DNA of 64,000 nt from Saprospiraceae bacterium. GTDB taxonomy: Bacteria > Bacteroidota > Bacteroidia > Chitinophagales > Saprospiraceae. The notes beneath the pieces are model-generated. The model made no database searches. It worked only from the letters and a program-made list of their open reading frames with translations, and was not told where the DNA came from. Below are positions 51,869 through 63,600 of this stretch, one piece after another. The stretch's first letter is position 1, and every line of letters starts with the position of its first letter. The stretch covers positions 248,001-312,000 of the forward strand of contig JAHDCU010000001.1 of NCBI GenBank assembly GCA_020629715.1, written 5' to 3'. The position numbers and the translations under genes are program-made.

Positions 51869-53068
51869 TTACCTAACGTTGGTTTCGCGATTTTCTACCC
51901 GAAGTAATATCCGCTCCGTAATCAATATCCAAAAGGGACTTATCACAATAGTCAGACTTATCAAGGAAATGGTAAAGTCATAACCATAGGTGGTGAGTAA
52001 ACCAAAATTGAAAGCACTTAGACAGATTAAAAAACTGAGTTCACCAATCTGGCCTAGCAGAGCACCTCCTAGAAGGGCATCTTTCCAACTATCATTGTAG
52101 AATCTAAGAATGCAGCTATTTATGAGGTGATTAGTCGCATAAACCGCAAAGAGTACTATGCTCAAGGTCTTCCAATGTGTAGTAATAAAACTAAGATCAA
52201 GCTGTGCCCCAATACTAATGAAAAATATCGCGACGAATAGTATTCTAAACGAATGTATAGCATCATGGATCCAATGTGATGCCTTTGCAGCATGCATCAC
52301 TAGTCCACCTATAAATGCACCTAGAGCCTCTGAGATATGAAAAAGATTGGCAATAAGTGCTCCTGCAAAACAGAAAAATAATGCCATGAATACTTGTAGC
52401 TCATGGTCTTTCTCAACTTCCTTTTTGAAAGGAATCCACTTGATCTCCTTCTTGATATAAACGTAGACGATGACCGCGATGAACAATAATCCACCAACTA
52501 GCGTCAACCAATGTGCATTTGAACCCTCATCGCTCTTACCTCCTATCACGGAGATCATGATGAGTATAGGTGCAATAGCAATATCTTGCGCAAGCAAAAT
52601 ATTGACTACGTGTTGCCCTATTTTCTTATCCATCAGCTGCTTTTCTTCTAAAAGCTTGAAAATTACTGCCGAGCTCGAGAGGGCTATGACCATACCTAGC
52701 ACTAATATCCTAGCTGTACTCCAATCATAAAAATATCCGATTACATATATCACCAATACACTAAGTAATATCTGAGCCAGAGTACCAAACACGGCTATGC
52801 GCCATCCTTTTAGGAAGTAGTTGAGATCGATCTCCATGCCGATAAAGAAGAAGAGGAGAATGATCCCCATTTCGCCCATTTGTTTGATATTCTCCTCATT
52901 TTCTATCAAATCAAGGCATCCAGGCCCTATCAATACTCCTATGAGTATATATGCAACCAAATTAGGCTGATGCATACGTTTCATCACGAAACCCAAACAT
53001 ACCGCTAATAGCCCTATACATACGATAAGACCTATTGAAGAACTGCCAGAAGAAAGGAGAGCGATCAT
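51869..53068 (-). CDS. CPA2-family cation:proton antiporter (KefB-like)
   Basis: 399 residues with about twelve transmembrane segments. Family motifs include FVMKRMHQPNLVAYILIGVLIGP, LLFFFIGMEID, ALSSSAVIFKLL, LLAQDIAIAPIL and FFISIGAQLDL. The protein exchanges K+ or Na+ for H+ across the inner membrane. It lacks the C-terminal TrkA-N regulatory domain seen in full-length KefB/KefC. Divergent from the ravA-like gene. Confidence 0.9.
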   Translation of the reverse strand: MIALLSSGSSSIGLIVCIGLLAVCLGFVMKRMHQPNLVAYILIGVLIGPGCLDLIENEENIKQMGEMGIILLFFFIGMEIDLNYFLKGWRIAVFGTLAQILLSVLVIYVIGYFYDWSTARILVLGMVIALSSSAVIFKLLEEKQLMDKKIGQHVVNILLAQDIAIAPILIMISVIGGKSDEGSNAHWLTLVGGLLFIAVIVYVYIKKEIKWIPFKKEVEKDHELQVFMALFFCFAGALIANLFHISEALGAFIGGLVMHAAKASHWIHDAIHSFRILFVAIFFISIGAQLDLSFITTHWKTLSIVLFAVYATNHLINSCILRFYNDSWKDALLGGALLGQIGELSFLICLSAFNFGLLTTYGYDFTISLISLTIVISPFWILITERILLRVENRETNVR

Positions 53069-53282
53069 ATTGCTTTATTCATTGGTCTCAAGGTACTGCA
53101 ATCTTATGATTAATCAGCTTCCTACACTATATTCACTCGGAGAACATCTTTAGTTCAAAGGGGTTTAGTTTATTCAAACAATCGTACTTCACAATACTTT
53201 ATTCTCGTATTACCCACAAGTTAGAGTTTGATATCAACTTTAAAATCTATGATATGTTTCCATTCTTGATTAAAGCATTCTT

Positions 53283-54866
53283 ATGATTACTCAAAGTCTC
53301 TCTACCCCTGACACAGTAAAGTCCACAGATTTATTTGAGCGGATGAGCAAGCTGCTAGAAGCATTATGCAATGGCCTGTACGAACGCGAAATCCCTGTTT
53401 ATTTATCTCTACTCAGTGCTATTGCTGGAGAGAGTATATTTCTATTGGGCCCACCGGGAGTCGGTAAAAGTTTGATCGCTCGTAGGCTCAAAAATGCTTT
53501 TAAAGGTGGTAAATCATTTGAGTACCTCATGAGTAAATTTAGTACTCCAGATGAGGTATTTGGACCAGTATCTATCAAAAAACTAAAGGAAGAGGACCGA
53601 TATGAGCGATTGACGGATGCCTATCTGCCTGGTGCCAATATTGTATTCTTAGATGAGATTTGGAAAGCAGGTCCGGCAATCCAAAATGCTTTACTGACGA
53701 TCCTAAATGAAAAAATATTTAGAAATGGTGATCAAGAATATAAAGTAGATATACACAGTATCATCTCTGCTTCCAATGAGCTACCGCTACAAAATACAAA
53801 TCTAGCTCCTATTTGGGATCGTTTCCTGATCCGGCATGAAATAGGTGATATCAAGAAATTCAAAAATTTTCTGAATATGATCACCGATACTCAAGATGTC
53901 TATCAAGATGATATACCTAAAGATTTACAGATTTCTTTAGATGAACTAAAAGCTTGGAATGAAAGCATCAAGCAGATAGAGCTCGGGCCTGAGGTGCTCA
54001 ATATCATACAGATGACCAAAATTAAGATTGATGATCATAATCAATCTAATTCTGGAGTAAATGCCATCATTATACATGATCGACGATGGAAAAAAATTGT
54101 GAGATTACTGAGGACCTCAGCATTTTTAAATGGTAGATCCAACGTTGATCTCATGGATTGTTTCTTGATGAAGCATTGCCTATGGTCAGATCCTACTCAG
54201 CGTAAGGTCATCAACACCATACTCGAAGAGGTGATCGAGCAACATGGATATACCTTGACAGTCAATATTTCTAACATCCAAAAAGAGGTGATCTCATTCA
54301 AAAAAGATGTCGATAAAGAAATCCAAATACCACAGACTCGGTCTGATAACCAGTTGATGGTTTTCCATGATCAATACTTGCAATTGTCACAAGTAGATGG
54401 TCGTTTTCATGGTAATCTTATCCTGATCAAAGACTTCAAAAAACTAAAGTTGGGAGAAGAAAGTATCATCAACTTCTATGACGAAAATCAGAATCTCGTA
54501 AATCGTATCAATTGCTCTCGAGGTGATGAGGAACATAGCATTCAACTCAACATGAGTAACTCTTCTACCCTATATCATCTAAAAACCAAAATCATCGAAA
54601 AACAAGAGATGGTCTATAAAGCACCACATACTGTTGTGAGACAATACTGGGATCAAAAATATAAGCAAATCGAAGAGTACATCACGGAGAAGAAAAGTCA
54701 GATGGACCTTCATGCTGATAAACTACTCAATGGAATAGAACTCAATCTTTTCGTTGAAGATCGGTATGCAGAGATTGTCAAATCCAACTTCAATCGAGTC
54801 AGTAAGCAACTGGATCAAGCCCGTCTTGATATCGAAAAAATACAATACAGCTACAGCCATCAATAA
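53283..54866 (+). CDS. ravA: RavA-like MoxR-family AAA+ ATPase
   Basis: 527 residues. Near the N-terminus it closely follows E. coli RavA: FLLGPPGVGKSLIARRL (Walker A, 56-63), FEYLMSKFSTPDEVFGPVS, IVFLDEIWKAGPAIQNALL (Walker B), ISASNELP (sensor 1) and IWDRFLIRHEI. The C-terminal region is helical. RavA forms hexamers and works with the VWA protein ViaA, possibly on respiratory complexes or membrane stress. The viaA-like gene follows 14 bp downstream, confirming the pair. Confidence 0.92.
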   Translation: MITQSLSTPDTVKSTDLFERMSKLLEALCNGLYEREIPVYLSLLSAIAGESIFLLGPPGVGKSLIARRLKNAFKGGKSFEYLMSKFSTPDEVFGPVSIKKLKEEDRYERLTDAYLPGANIVFLDEIWKAGPAIQNALLTILNEKIFRNGDQEYKVDIHSIISASNELPLQNTNLAPIWDRFLIRHEIGDIKKFKNFLNMITDTQDVYQDDIPKDLQISLDELKAWNESIKQIELGPEVLNIIQMTKIKIDDHNQSNSGVNAIIIHDRRWKKIVRLLRTSAFLNGRSNVDLMDCFLMKHCLWSDPTQRKVINTILEEVIEQHGYTLTVNISNIQKEVISFKKDVDKEIQIPQTRSDNQLMVFHDQYLQLSQVDGRFHGNLILIKDFKKLKLGEESIINFYDENQNLVNRINCSRGDEEHSIQLNMSNSSTLYHLKTKIIEKQEMVYKAPHTVVRQYWDQKYKQIEEYITEKKSQMDLHADKLLNGIELNLFVEDRYAEIVKSNFNRVSKQLDQARLDIEKIQYSYSHQ

Positions 54867-54880
54867 GACCAAGCTCTATT

Positions 54881-56509
54881 ATGATCACGAATATACCTAT
54901 CGAAGTTGAGCTAAAATCAGCATGTGATCGATTCGTACAATTTGGTACGATGCTCGACCAAAAGATGCGATCGTATCTCGTGCAGTATATCCTTCAGCAA
55001 TTTTATGAAACGGAGCATAGCATCCCTGACCTGGACGATCGATATTACCAATATTTCAGTACCGCTATATCACGGATATTCCAAATCAAAGATCTCCTGA
55101 ACTTAACGAAGATCAATAGTAATATCAAGAAACAAGTCATTCTAGATACTATACACTGGCTGAAGAGTACATACCAAAAAGCTACTCAACATAATCCATA
55201 TGATGATGAACAAAATGACCTCAAAAACTGGGGCATTACCCCGCATCATATGCTCATAAAACGCTGGAAAACACTCTGCAATTACCTAAAAGTCAAATAC
55301 CGCCAAGAAGAAATTGACATTGACTTTTACGTATCCAAGTTTGCCTTATATTCCGAGCAAGACAGTGGTAATCATGAAAAGCAGCGGGAACAATTTGAGA
55401 TGATCTATCATGATCTTTTACGACAATGGGATGCACTTCTACATGCTAAGATCATTGCCTATCATCTTGAAAAACTGGAAGAAGATGGGAAAAAATATAC
55501 AGAGTACCTTGATCAAAAAGTAAAGGAGTATAGTAGCTTCAGAAAGCTGCTTAATCCATTTACCGATTTTTTTGGCTGGGATATGAGTCGAAAGCTTTGG
55601 GAGCAAACGTCCTTTGATATCATTCATCAGTATGACGAGCTTTTAGAAGACGAACAATCGATTAAAGATCTTGCAGATCTATTAGGAAACCTCCGAGAAG
55701 CCCAGATAGAACTCCAAGATGAAAGTTTTGAGAAGACAATGATCAGAAGGGAGTGGATTTCTGATACCAGTCTAAGATCTGAGATTGTAGGTATCCAAGA
55801 AAGTAATGACCTCAGCACTATGCTCAGCAGTGAAGTAGCCCTGCTGTCTGATGATGATACCGAGACCCTATTTTTAAAAAAATTTGTGGATGAACAACTC
55901 CTTACTTTTCGATATGAGGATAAGATACTTCGTGAAAGTAAAGAGCAGTATATAGAAATCAATCAAAGAATAAAACAGAAAGAAAAGGGCCCATTCATCA
56001 TATGCATAGATACGAGTGAAAGTATGGAAGGTAGGCCCGAGCAGATTGCCAAAGTACTGACTCTAGCGATCTTAAAGATGTCGATGCATCAAAATAGAAA
56101 GGCCTATCTCATTAATTTTTCTGCGGGTATACAGACCATAGACCTCTATAATATCGCGGATCAGTTTCAAGAAATAGTTGCTTTCTTACAAATGTCATTT
56201 CATGGAGGTACGGATGTATCACTCGCATTTTACGAAGCGCTTAAGCAACTCGAAAAGCACGACTATGAAGATGCAGATGTACTAATGGTATCAGACTTTA
56301 TCATGCATAAACTTGAAGATGATATCGAATCCAATATTGCATATTTCCAGCAAAACAAAAACACTCAATTTCACTGTCTAACGCTTGGCAAATACGCCAA
56401 TACTGACATCCTCAAAATATTTGACACGAATTGGGTCTACGACACGGTAGAGAAAGGAATCATTAAATCCCTAAACAAGGATTTTCAAGATATTATGAAT
56501 CGGTACTAA
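54881..56509 (+). CDS. viaA: ViaA-like VWA-domain protein
   Basis: 542 residues. A helical N-terminal region is followed by a VWA domain with a MIDAS site: IICIDTSESMEG (Asp377-x-Ser-x-Ser), later FHGGTDVSLAF (Thr) and VLMVSDFIMHKL (Asp). The C-terminal KIFDTNWVYDT resembles the end of E. coli ViaA. ViaA stimulates RavA ATPase activity; the two genes form one operon here. Cytoplasmic, no signal peptide. Confidence 0.9.
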   Translation: MITNIPIEVELKSACDRFVQFGTMLDQKMRSYLVQYILQQFYETEHSIPDLDDRYYQYFSTAISRIFQIKDLLNLTKINSNIKKQVILDTIHWLKSTYQKATQHNPYDDEQNDLKNWGITPHHMLIKRWKTLCNYLKVKYRQEEIDIDFYVSKFALYSEQDSGNHEKQREQFEMIYHDLLRQWDALLHAKIIAYHLEKLEEDGKKYTEYLDQKVKEYSSFRKLLNPFTDFFGWDMSRKLWEQTSFDIIHQYDELLEDEQSIKDLADLLGNLREAQIELQDESFEKTMIRREWISDTSLRSEIVGIQESNDLSTMLSSEVALLSDDDTETLFLKKFVDEQLLTFRYEDKILRESKEQYIEINQRIKQKEKGPFIICIDTSESMEGRPEQIAKVLTLAILKMSMHQNRKAYLINFSAGIQTIDLYNIADQFQEIVAFLQMSFHGGTDVSLAFYEALKQLEKHDYEDADVLMVSDFIMHKLEDDIESNIAYFQQNKNTQFHCLTLGKYANTDILKIFDTNWVYDTVEKGIIKSLNKDFQDIMNRY

Positions 56510-56518
56510 ACCTAGTTT

Positions 56519-57436
56519 TTATTTAAGGGCAAAACAGATGTCCGTTACTAGCTGATCTTCTGGAGTATCGGCGGGGCTGTTTCGGTAGATTTCTATGGGA
56601 TGATAGCCTCTTTTGACCTTATACTCCTTACTTCTGACCATAAATTGAGCGGCACTCCAAGCATTGCCAATATGCTTATATGGACCGGTATGTCTCACTG
56701 TCATCATCGATGCTGCGGGCAGATCACCTAAGATCATCCCTTCTGGTGCATTTTCAGCTTTCGATTTGACGCCTAACCCAGCAGTATACTCCACAGTACC
56801 CGATCCAAAATTAAACTTATGATACTGCGAAAAAAGAAGACCATTACTATCAACATCTGCAGATAATCTATGAAGTCGCTCAAAATCTGCGGCCATCTCT
56901 TGAGGCATATCTGCTATAGTAGTTTTCCGCTTTATTCCTATGAAACTAGATCCATCAAAAGACTGTGGCTCGGGAAAACCTAAGTTACTAGGTACATTAC
57001 CTTGTTCAGATAAGTCTTTGAGCATCTTGAGTCCGCGCTCATAATCCATTCCTATTAATCCTTTCATCATATTTTTCATGAAGAATAAAAAGAATGGCAT
57101 TTTAGTATCCATAGACCAGCTCAACTTAGTATTCTGGTCATCTATAGATTCTAATTTCATGTACGTTTTTGCCTTAGACTTCCAAGGTTTGAAAAACTTT
57201 AGATCAAAATCAATCTCTGTGTCAGTTTCTCTTTCTACTGTCATTTCGCCCTCACCTACTCGAGGACCTGTCCAGCGATAATATTTACCATCCTCTCTCA
57301 CATCAACTGTAGCCTTGGGATCCGTAATCAACCAAGGAGACCACTTCGGCCAATTGTGAAAATCATTGATTTGGTCTAAAATTTTTGCTTTTGGAGCATG
57401 AATTACTTCACTTCGCTGGACGTGTACTTTAGGCAT
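56519..57436 (-). CDS. SRPBCC / GyrI-like effector-binding protein
   Basis: 305 residues in two domains. The N-terminal ~145 residues are an SRPBCC polyketide-cyclase-like ligand-binding domain (VIHAPKAKILDQINDFHNWPKWSPW, YRWTGPRVGEGEMTV). The C-terminal ~150 residues resemble the GyrI/AraC effector-binding fold (MTVRHTGPYKHIGNAWSAAQFM, GYHPIEIYRN). Both bind small hydrophobic ligands. Function unknown; probably a cytoplasmic binding or detoxification protein. Convergent with viaA. Confidence 0.85.
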   Translation of the reverse strand: MPKVHVQRSEVIHAPKAKILDQINDFHNWPKWSPWLITDPKATVDVREDGKYYRWTGPRVGEGEMTVERETDTEIDFDLKFFKPWKSKAKTYMKLESIDDQNTKLSWSMDTKMPFFLFFMKNMMKGLIGMDYERGLKMLKDLSEQGNVPSNLGFPEPQSFDGSSFIGIKRKTTIADMPQEMAADFERLHRLSADVDSNGLLFSQYHKFNFGSGTVEYTAGLGVKSKAENAPEGMILGDLPAASMMTVRHTGPYKHIGNAWSAAQFMVRSKEYKVKRGYHPIEIYRNSPADTPEDQLVTDICFALK

Positions 57437-57612
57437 AAGTTGATTTTATAACTTCAAAATAACGATAATTACGTGATTAGAAAACTGAAGTGCCATTTGC
57501 TTTTAGCAGATATTAAAGGCTACATCACTAATAAGCCTGAATAAAAAACCAAAATAAAATCTAAAGTGTTAGTCGTACTCGTATATAAGCATGTAATAAA
57601 AAACTACTTTCT

Positions 57613-59829
57613 ATGAAACTGATTTCAATCTTGGCAAGCTTATTCTTAGTCGTACATGCTTATGCACAAAACTTTGAAGGAAAAATCATTAATCAAGATC
57701 AAGAAGCACTTACGGGAGCATTGATCTATAATAGCTCTCAAAACCAGCATACGCATAGTGATCTTAAGGGTCAATTTCTGCTCACAGACAATACTGCGGG
57801 AGATTCTATCTTAATTTCATATCTCGGCCATACAAATGCCCTAGTTGTATTCGACCCTAAGGTCTCAAGCTCGGATATTGTGCTAAACGAAACTGCCTTG
57901 GCATTAAATGAGGTAGTGATCAGTCCTGATCTAGATGCGCTCAAAGTATTTTCTGACATCGACGTACAGCTACAGCCTGTCAATTCTTCCCAAGAGGTAC
58001 TCCGCCAAGTACCAGGACTTTTCATTGGTCAGCATGCAGGTGGAGGTAAAGCAGAACAAATTTTTCTTAGAGGATTTGACATTGATCATGGTACGGATAT
58101 ACGCCTTACAGTCGATGGTCTTCCTGTGAATATGGTAAGCCATGCACATGGCCAAGGGTATGCTGACCTACATTTTTTGATACCTGAAACTATCAAGCAA
58201 GTCAACTTTGATAAAGGAAGTTACCATGCTGATCAAGGAAATTTTGCAACAGCAGGTCATGTCGGATTTCAAACTCGTGATCGACTAGATTCTAATGTAC
58301 TGAAAGCTGAAATTGGTCAGTTCAATACCCAGCGACTCATGACCATGCTTTCGCTAAAAGGTACTGATAGGCAATCTGCATATGTAGCAACAGAATATCT
58401 TAGATCAGATGGTCCTTTTGAAAGTAGCCAAGATTTTAGTCGAGTAAACTTACTTGCCAAATACCGAACTAAGATCCAAGAAAATCAATATCTCTCCCTT
58501 ATGGGTAGCTACTTTCAAAGTAGCTGGGATGCCAGTGGTCAGATTCCTCAAAGATCAGTAGATGATGGTAGCATCACGAGATTTGGAGCCATCGATGATA
58601 CAGAAGGCGGTAATACTTCTCGAGTTAATCTACGGCTGTCGCATTTGATCGAAATCACTAGCCACAGTCAAATAGAAAATCAAGTATTCTATAGCTACTA
58701 CGACTTTCTATTATTTTCAAATTTTACATTTTTCCTAAATAACCCTGAGCGAGGTGATCAAATCAGACAAGAAGAAAGAAGAAACCTATTTGGTCTCAAC
58801 AGTAAATACCGTAGTTTTCATGATTTCATAGGTGGTCAACTAGATTTCAGAGCAGGGTTGCAACTTAGGTCTGATATAAGCCAAGATAATCGCCTTGCAA
58901 GATCTGCTAATAGGAGCGAAATATTAACCACTATACAGTTTGGTGATATTCACGAAGATAATCTCGGCGCCTACTTAGATGCACATTATAATTTTGGCAA
59001 ATGGACCATAAATACGGGCCTTCGATGGGATCAATTTAGATATAGCTATGAAGATTTTTTACAAACGAACTATTCAAAGCAATCAACATATGCATCAAGA
59101 TGGTCACCTAAATTAAATCTCCTATACAATCAAAGCTTGAATCTTCAGTACTACTTTAAAAGTGGTATAGGTTTTCATTCTAATGATACGAGAGTCATAC
59201 TTGCTCAACAGGCGGATGATATCCTCCCTGCCGCTTACAGCTTAGATGTAGGCATGATTGCTAAACCTAGCAAAAACCTATTGATCAATGTCGCTTTTTG
59301 GAATCTATATCTGGAGCAGGAATTTGTGTATGTCGGTGATGAGGGCATTGTAGAACCCAGTGGTGAGACCATCAGACGTGGTATCGATTTAAGTAGTAGA
59401 TATCAATTTTCTGATTGGTTATTTTTCGATTTAGACGCCACATACACCGTCGCCAGATCGATCGAAGAACCAGAAGGAGCAGATCGTATTCCATTAGCAC
59501 CATTAAGCACAGTAACATCTGGTATTACTATAGATCATTCATCAGGTTTTACTGGAGGTCTGCATGCAAGATATTTAGGTGATCGACCTGCCAATGAGGA
59601 CAATTCCATTGTAGCCATAGGATATACCGTATTTGATGCCAATCTAGGCTATCAAATCGGAAATTTAAACTTTGGTATTCAGATCCAAAACTTATTTGAT
59701 GTTGATTGGAATGAAACTCAATTTGCTACCGAGTCGAGATTACTCAATGAAACGGAATCGGTAGAAGAAATTCACTTTACAGCAGGGACTCCGTTTTTTG
59801 CAAGATGTGTGATCTCTCATAGTTTTTAG
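57613..59829 (+). CDS. TonB-dependent outer-membrane receptor
   Basis: 738 residues with a signal peptide (MKLISILASLFLVVHAYAQ). A carboxypeptidase-regulatory-like domain (~20-100) precedes the plug (VLRQVPGLFIGQHAGGGKAEQIFLRGFDIDHGTDIRLTVDGLP), and the rest is a beta-barrel ending in Phe (ISHSF). The plug and a barrel of this length fit siderophore or metal-chelate receptors rather than SusC proteins. It takes up a ligand across the outer membrane with TonB energy. It is convergent with the LytTR pair; a regulatory link is possible but unproven. Confidence 0.9.
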   Translation: MKLISILASLFLVVHAYAQNFEGKIINQDQEALTGALIYNSSQNQHTHSDLKGQFLLTDNTAGDSILISYLGHTNALVVFDPKVSSSDIVLNETALALNEVVISPDLDALKVFSDIDVQLQPVNSSQEVLRQVPGLFIGQHAGGGKAEQIFLRGFDIDHGTDIRLTVDGLPVNMVSHAHGQGYADLHFLIPETIKQVNFDKGSYHADQGNFATAGHVGFQTRDRLDSNVLKAEIGQFNTQRLMTMLSLKGTDRQSAYVATEYLRSDGPFESSQDFSRVNLLAKYRTKIQENQYLSLMGSYFQSSWDASGQIPQRSVDDGSITRFGAIDDTEGGNTSRVNLRLSHLIEITSHSQIENQVFYSYYDFLLFSNFTFFLNNPERGDQIRQEERRNLFGLNSKYRSFHDFIGGQLDFRAGLQLRSDISQDNRLARSANRSEILTTIQFGDIHEDNLGAYLDAHYNFGKWTINTGLRWDQFRYSYEDFLQTNYSKQSTYASRWSPKLNLLYNQSLNLQYYFKSGIGFHSNDTRVILAQQADDILPAAYSLDVGMIAKPSKNLLINVAFWNLYLEQEFVYVGDEGIVEPSGETIRRGIDLSSRYQFSDWLFFDLDATYTVARSIEEPEGADRIPLAPLSTVTSGITIDHSSGFTGGLHARYLGDRPANEDNSIVAIGYTVFDANLGYQIGNLNFGIQIQNLFDVDWNETQFATESRLLNETESVEEIHFTAGTPFFARCVISHSF

Positions 59830-59831
59830 AG

Positions 59832-60599
59832 CTATACAGAGTTTGATTTAAATAGACTAAGTAAAATATTTTTTTTAGATCTAGATATAGGGACTTTACT
59901 TCCATCACTTAGAGATACATGTCCTCCATCTGATTTTATTAATTGATCTACGTAGCTGAGGTTAATCAAATGACTTTGATGTACTCGAAAAAATCCCTGA
60001 TCTGATAATATATCATCAAAGTGCTTAAGTGTTTTAGACACTAGTAGCTTAGTATCATCGAGATAGATTGTGGTATAATTGTCATAAGCTTCACACCTGA
60101 TGATGTCCTTGGTTTTTAATACCTCATATCCATTTTTGATGGGTACTATCAGTTTATCAGAAAAGCTTTTTTCACTATTTACCATCTTAGATATATCGCT
60201 AATATCCTCGTTGCTCAATTTCCTATTGGAGCGAATAATTTTTTCCAGTGCAATACTCAGACGCTCTCGACTAATAGGTTTGAGTAAATAATCTACCGCA
60301 AAATACTCGAATGCTTTAATCGCATATTCATTGAAGGCCGTCACAAAAACAACCTTCATCGATCCTCGATCATCCAATAAATCGAGTAGATCAAACCCAC
60401 TTAACTTAGGCATGGCAATGTCCAGAAATAGTAAATCAGGCTTCTCCTTTTTAAGAGCTTTTAAAGCAACAACTGGATCATCATAGCTCGCAATGACTTC
60501 GATATCATGAGATATTTTTTCGATCTCATACTGAAGCACCTCAGAATTACTGGATTCATCATCTACCAATATTGCTTTTAAAACTTGTGTCTTTATCAT
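59832..60599 (-). CDS. LytTR-type response regulator
   Basis: 255 residues. The receiver has the acidic pocket DDES, phosphoacceptor Asp in LLFLDIAMPKLSG, Thr in VVFVTAFNEYA and Lys in YLLKPI. A LytTR DNA-binding domain fills the C-terminal ~100 residues (RCEAYDNYTTIYL, FFRVHQSHLINLSYV, VPISRSKK). It receives phosphate from the kinase encoded 17 bp upstream. LytTR regulators bind short direct repeats; target genes are unknown. Confidence 0.93.
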   Translation of the reverse strand: MIKTQVLKAILVDDESSNSEVLQYEIEKISHDIEVIASYDDPVVALKALKKEKPDLLFLDIAMPKLSGFDLLDLLDDRGSMKVVFVTAFNEYAIKAFEYFAVDYLLKPISRERLSIALEKIIRSNRKLSNEDISDISKMVNSEKSFSDKLIVPIKNGYEVLKTKDIIRCEAYDNYTTIYLDDTKLLVSKTLKHFDDILSDQGFFRVHQSHLINLSYVDQLIKSDGGHVSLSDGSKVPISRSKKNILLSLFKSNSV

Positions 60600-60616
60600 G
60601 CTAAAAAAACTTCCTA

Positions 60617-63600
60617 TTAGATATTGTTTTGCTCGCAGGTCAATACAACTTTTGTTCCCATAACTATACCATCTGAGTCTTTAAGATCATTGACCGAATA
60701 ACGGTAATAAAAATTACCTTCGCGATTTATATTTTCAATTCTTTGATCTGTAATACTCATCCCTAGTGACTGCTTTTTATCTTTTTTACCTGCATTCAGC
60801 TTCCGACTCTCTTGTCGTCCTACTCCGTTATCTGTTAAGGTACAGCTAAAACCACTGGGAAGACTTTTATAGTCTAACGAGATCTTACGATTTTCTTTAC
60901 GGTGCAAAATGCCATGCCATATCGCATTTTCTATAAAGGGTTGTAGCAAAAGGGGTGGTATTTTTTCATGCTCCACATTTAGATTATCATCTACATTGAT
61001 TTCAAATTCAAATCCATTTTTAAATCTCTTTTGCTCAATCTTGAGGTAATCAGTTATCCATTCTATATCATCTGATAAAGAAATGAATGCTAAAGAATTG
61101 TATTCCAAAATTCCTCTTATGATTTGCGAAAACTCTGATATGTATTCACTGGTTTCCTCTTTGGTTTTAAAGAGGGCGTGGTACTTTATGGAGTTTAATG
61201 TATTGAAAATAAAATGAGGATTCATTCTATAGCGGAGCATTCGATTTTCGAGTTGAATGATGGTATTTTCTATCCTCAAGGCTTCCTGTTTTCGTTTTGC
61301 ACGATAACTTACGATAAGATATGTGAGAAAAAGGATACCAAGCAGAGCTAAAGTTTTGAACCACCAAGTCTGCCACCAAGCCGGCGTTATTTCAAAGGAG
61401 ATAAGTTCATACTCCTCACTTTGATGAGCACCTATACTAGATTTTAGTTCAACGGTATATTTTCCTGGCGTCAATCCAGAATAATTGATACTTGTATTTT
61501 TACCATTATAATTCCAATCATCTGCTCCCTTAAAACGATACCAATATTCTAATTTATCAGTCCAATGATACGGGCTGGCATAGTCTAAAAAGATATTGTT
61601 TTGATGATGAGCCACTTTCACATGATCGATATAGTTATGGAGTTGAGCTGTTTGATAATTTTCTGCGTTAACTCGTACATGAGTTAGTACTGCATCTTGG
61701 AGTATCTTTATATTTTGACCAATGCCCGATTCTATGATATTGAGTCCCTCCGTACCCCCAAAGAGTAAGGTATTGTCTTGTGCATGTAAGGCAGCTGCAG
61801 TATTAAATTCGTAAGACTGTAGTCCATCAATTAGATCGTAGTTTATCGCTGTAGAATCTTTAAGATTCACGGCACTTAATCCTCTATTTGTTGCAAGCCA
61901 AACTTGCTCCGTTGCGTCTTGAAGGCAACTGTACACAAAATCATTAGAAAGTCCTTGATCCGTAGTCCAAGTCGCTTGAATCTTGTAATCATCTTTATTC
62001 AAGCATAGTAATCCTCGATCAGTAGCTAGGAAAATATTCTTTTCTCCGATGTCAAAATATCGTACCGAACGACAAAATGAAATTAGATGATCTAGGTATT
62101 GAAAGCTTTTACTTCTGGTATCGTAGATGACCAAACTCTTGTTAGTAGTCGCTAATAAAAGTTGATCTTCAGAGAGAAAATCCATGTGTCTAATGATCAA
62201 GTCATCACTTTCTGGAACTAACTCATCTTGCAAGCTGTACCTTCGAGAACTAAAGTCATAATAATGCAGACCTTGCTCACCTCCCAGGAATACACCTCGA
62301 TGCTCATTTCTACATAAAGCATACAATTTTTTATTCTCCGAAATATCGGATTGAAGTTTTTGAAATTGATTCGTTTTGAAATCAAATTGTAATAATCCAT
62401 CCCAACTTGCTATCAGCATCTTGGAATCCGATAAAATCTCAAAATCGTAAATATTCATGGCTTCACGATCTAAGGTCTTACTGGTATATTGCTTTAGCGT
62501 ATTTCTGCTTGGACTATATACTTTAAATCCCTCAAAGAGTCCTCCCATGTAAATATTCCCTTGACCATCCTGCTTGATACCTAGGACCATATCATCCTGA
62601 ATATCTTCGTTGATATGTGATGGTGTAAGTCGTTGTATGCTTTCAAGTTCATTGAGTAATACTGAAAATCCTCCTCCACTAGTACCCGCATAAATAAAGC
62701 CTTGCTGCCCTTCGAAAAGATCAAGAATAAAATTTGACTTCAAACCACTCAACCTCAAGGCATCATTCGTTTTTGCAAGTACTTGAGTATTGATATTATA
62801 TCTATATATGCCACGATCTCGGGTACCTATATATAGCTTTTCCGCCTTCTGTAGGAGCATGGATGAACTGCTTAGTGAGTCATCAAGTTTGGACTGAATT
62901 GCTCGTAGACTATTGGATGCATCCATATACCAATGCTCAATTCCACCTCTAGATCTCTGTACAAAGAGATGATGATCATCACCAGCGATATTAACTATTG
63001 GAGCATTTGACTTGCTCGGTAATCTCAATAAGGAAAATTGATTGCCTTCTCGACGAAAAATCTCTACACCACTGTAGCATAAGAGATTAGAGTCAATTAA
63101 TCTGCAGCTTTCTATAGCTACCGATTCCGTAGGAAGAGCAAGTTTTGAAATCGTCTGACTTGGCACTTTGTATTCAAAATAGTCGTCATCCAGTCTGTAA
63201 TAAATACTATTGGCAGTATGATCGATCCATTGAAGAGGTAGATCTGAATCGATTACTAAATTGGGGAATAGTCGATCGGGTAATAAAAATTCACCGTGAA
63301 TGATATCAAAAAGAAGTAATCCTTTACTCATACCAACCAACAAATATTGATCATCCCAAAAATCAATAGCATAAATAACCGAACCATAAGATCTGGTCAC
63401 CGTATCATCAGGAACAAATTTCCGAAAGCTGGAGCCGTCGAATCTATTGAGACCATCAATGGTGGCAAGCCACAGCATGCCATCTTTAGATTGCTCTATA
63501 TCATAGACCGTATTTTGTGATAAACCTTCTGCAATTCCAAATGACTTGAACCTTAGCTCTTCTGAAATTTGTCCATACAATGTGCCCCGAATACCAAACG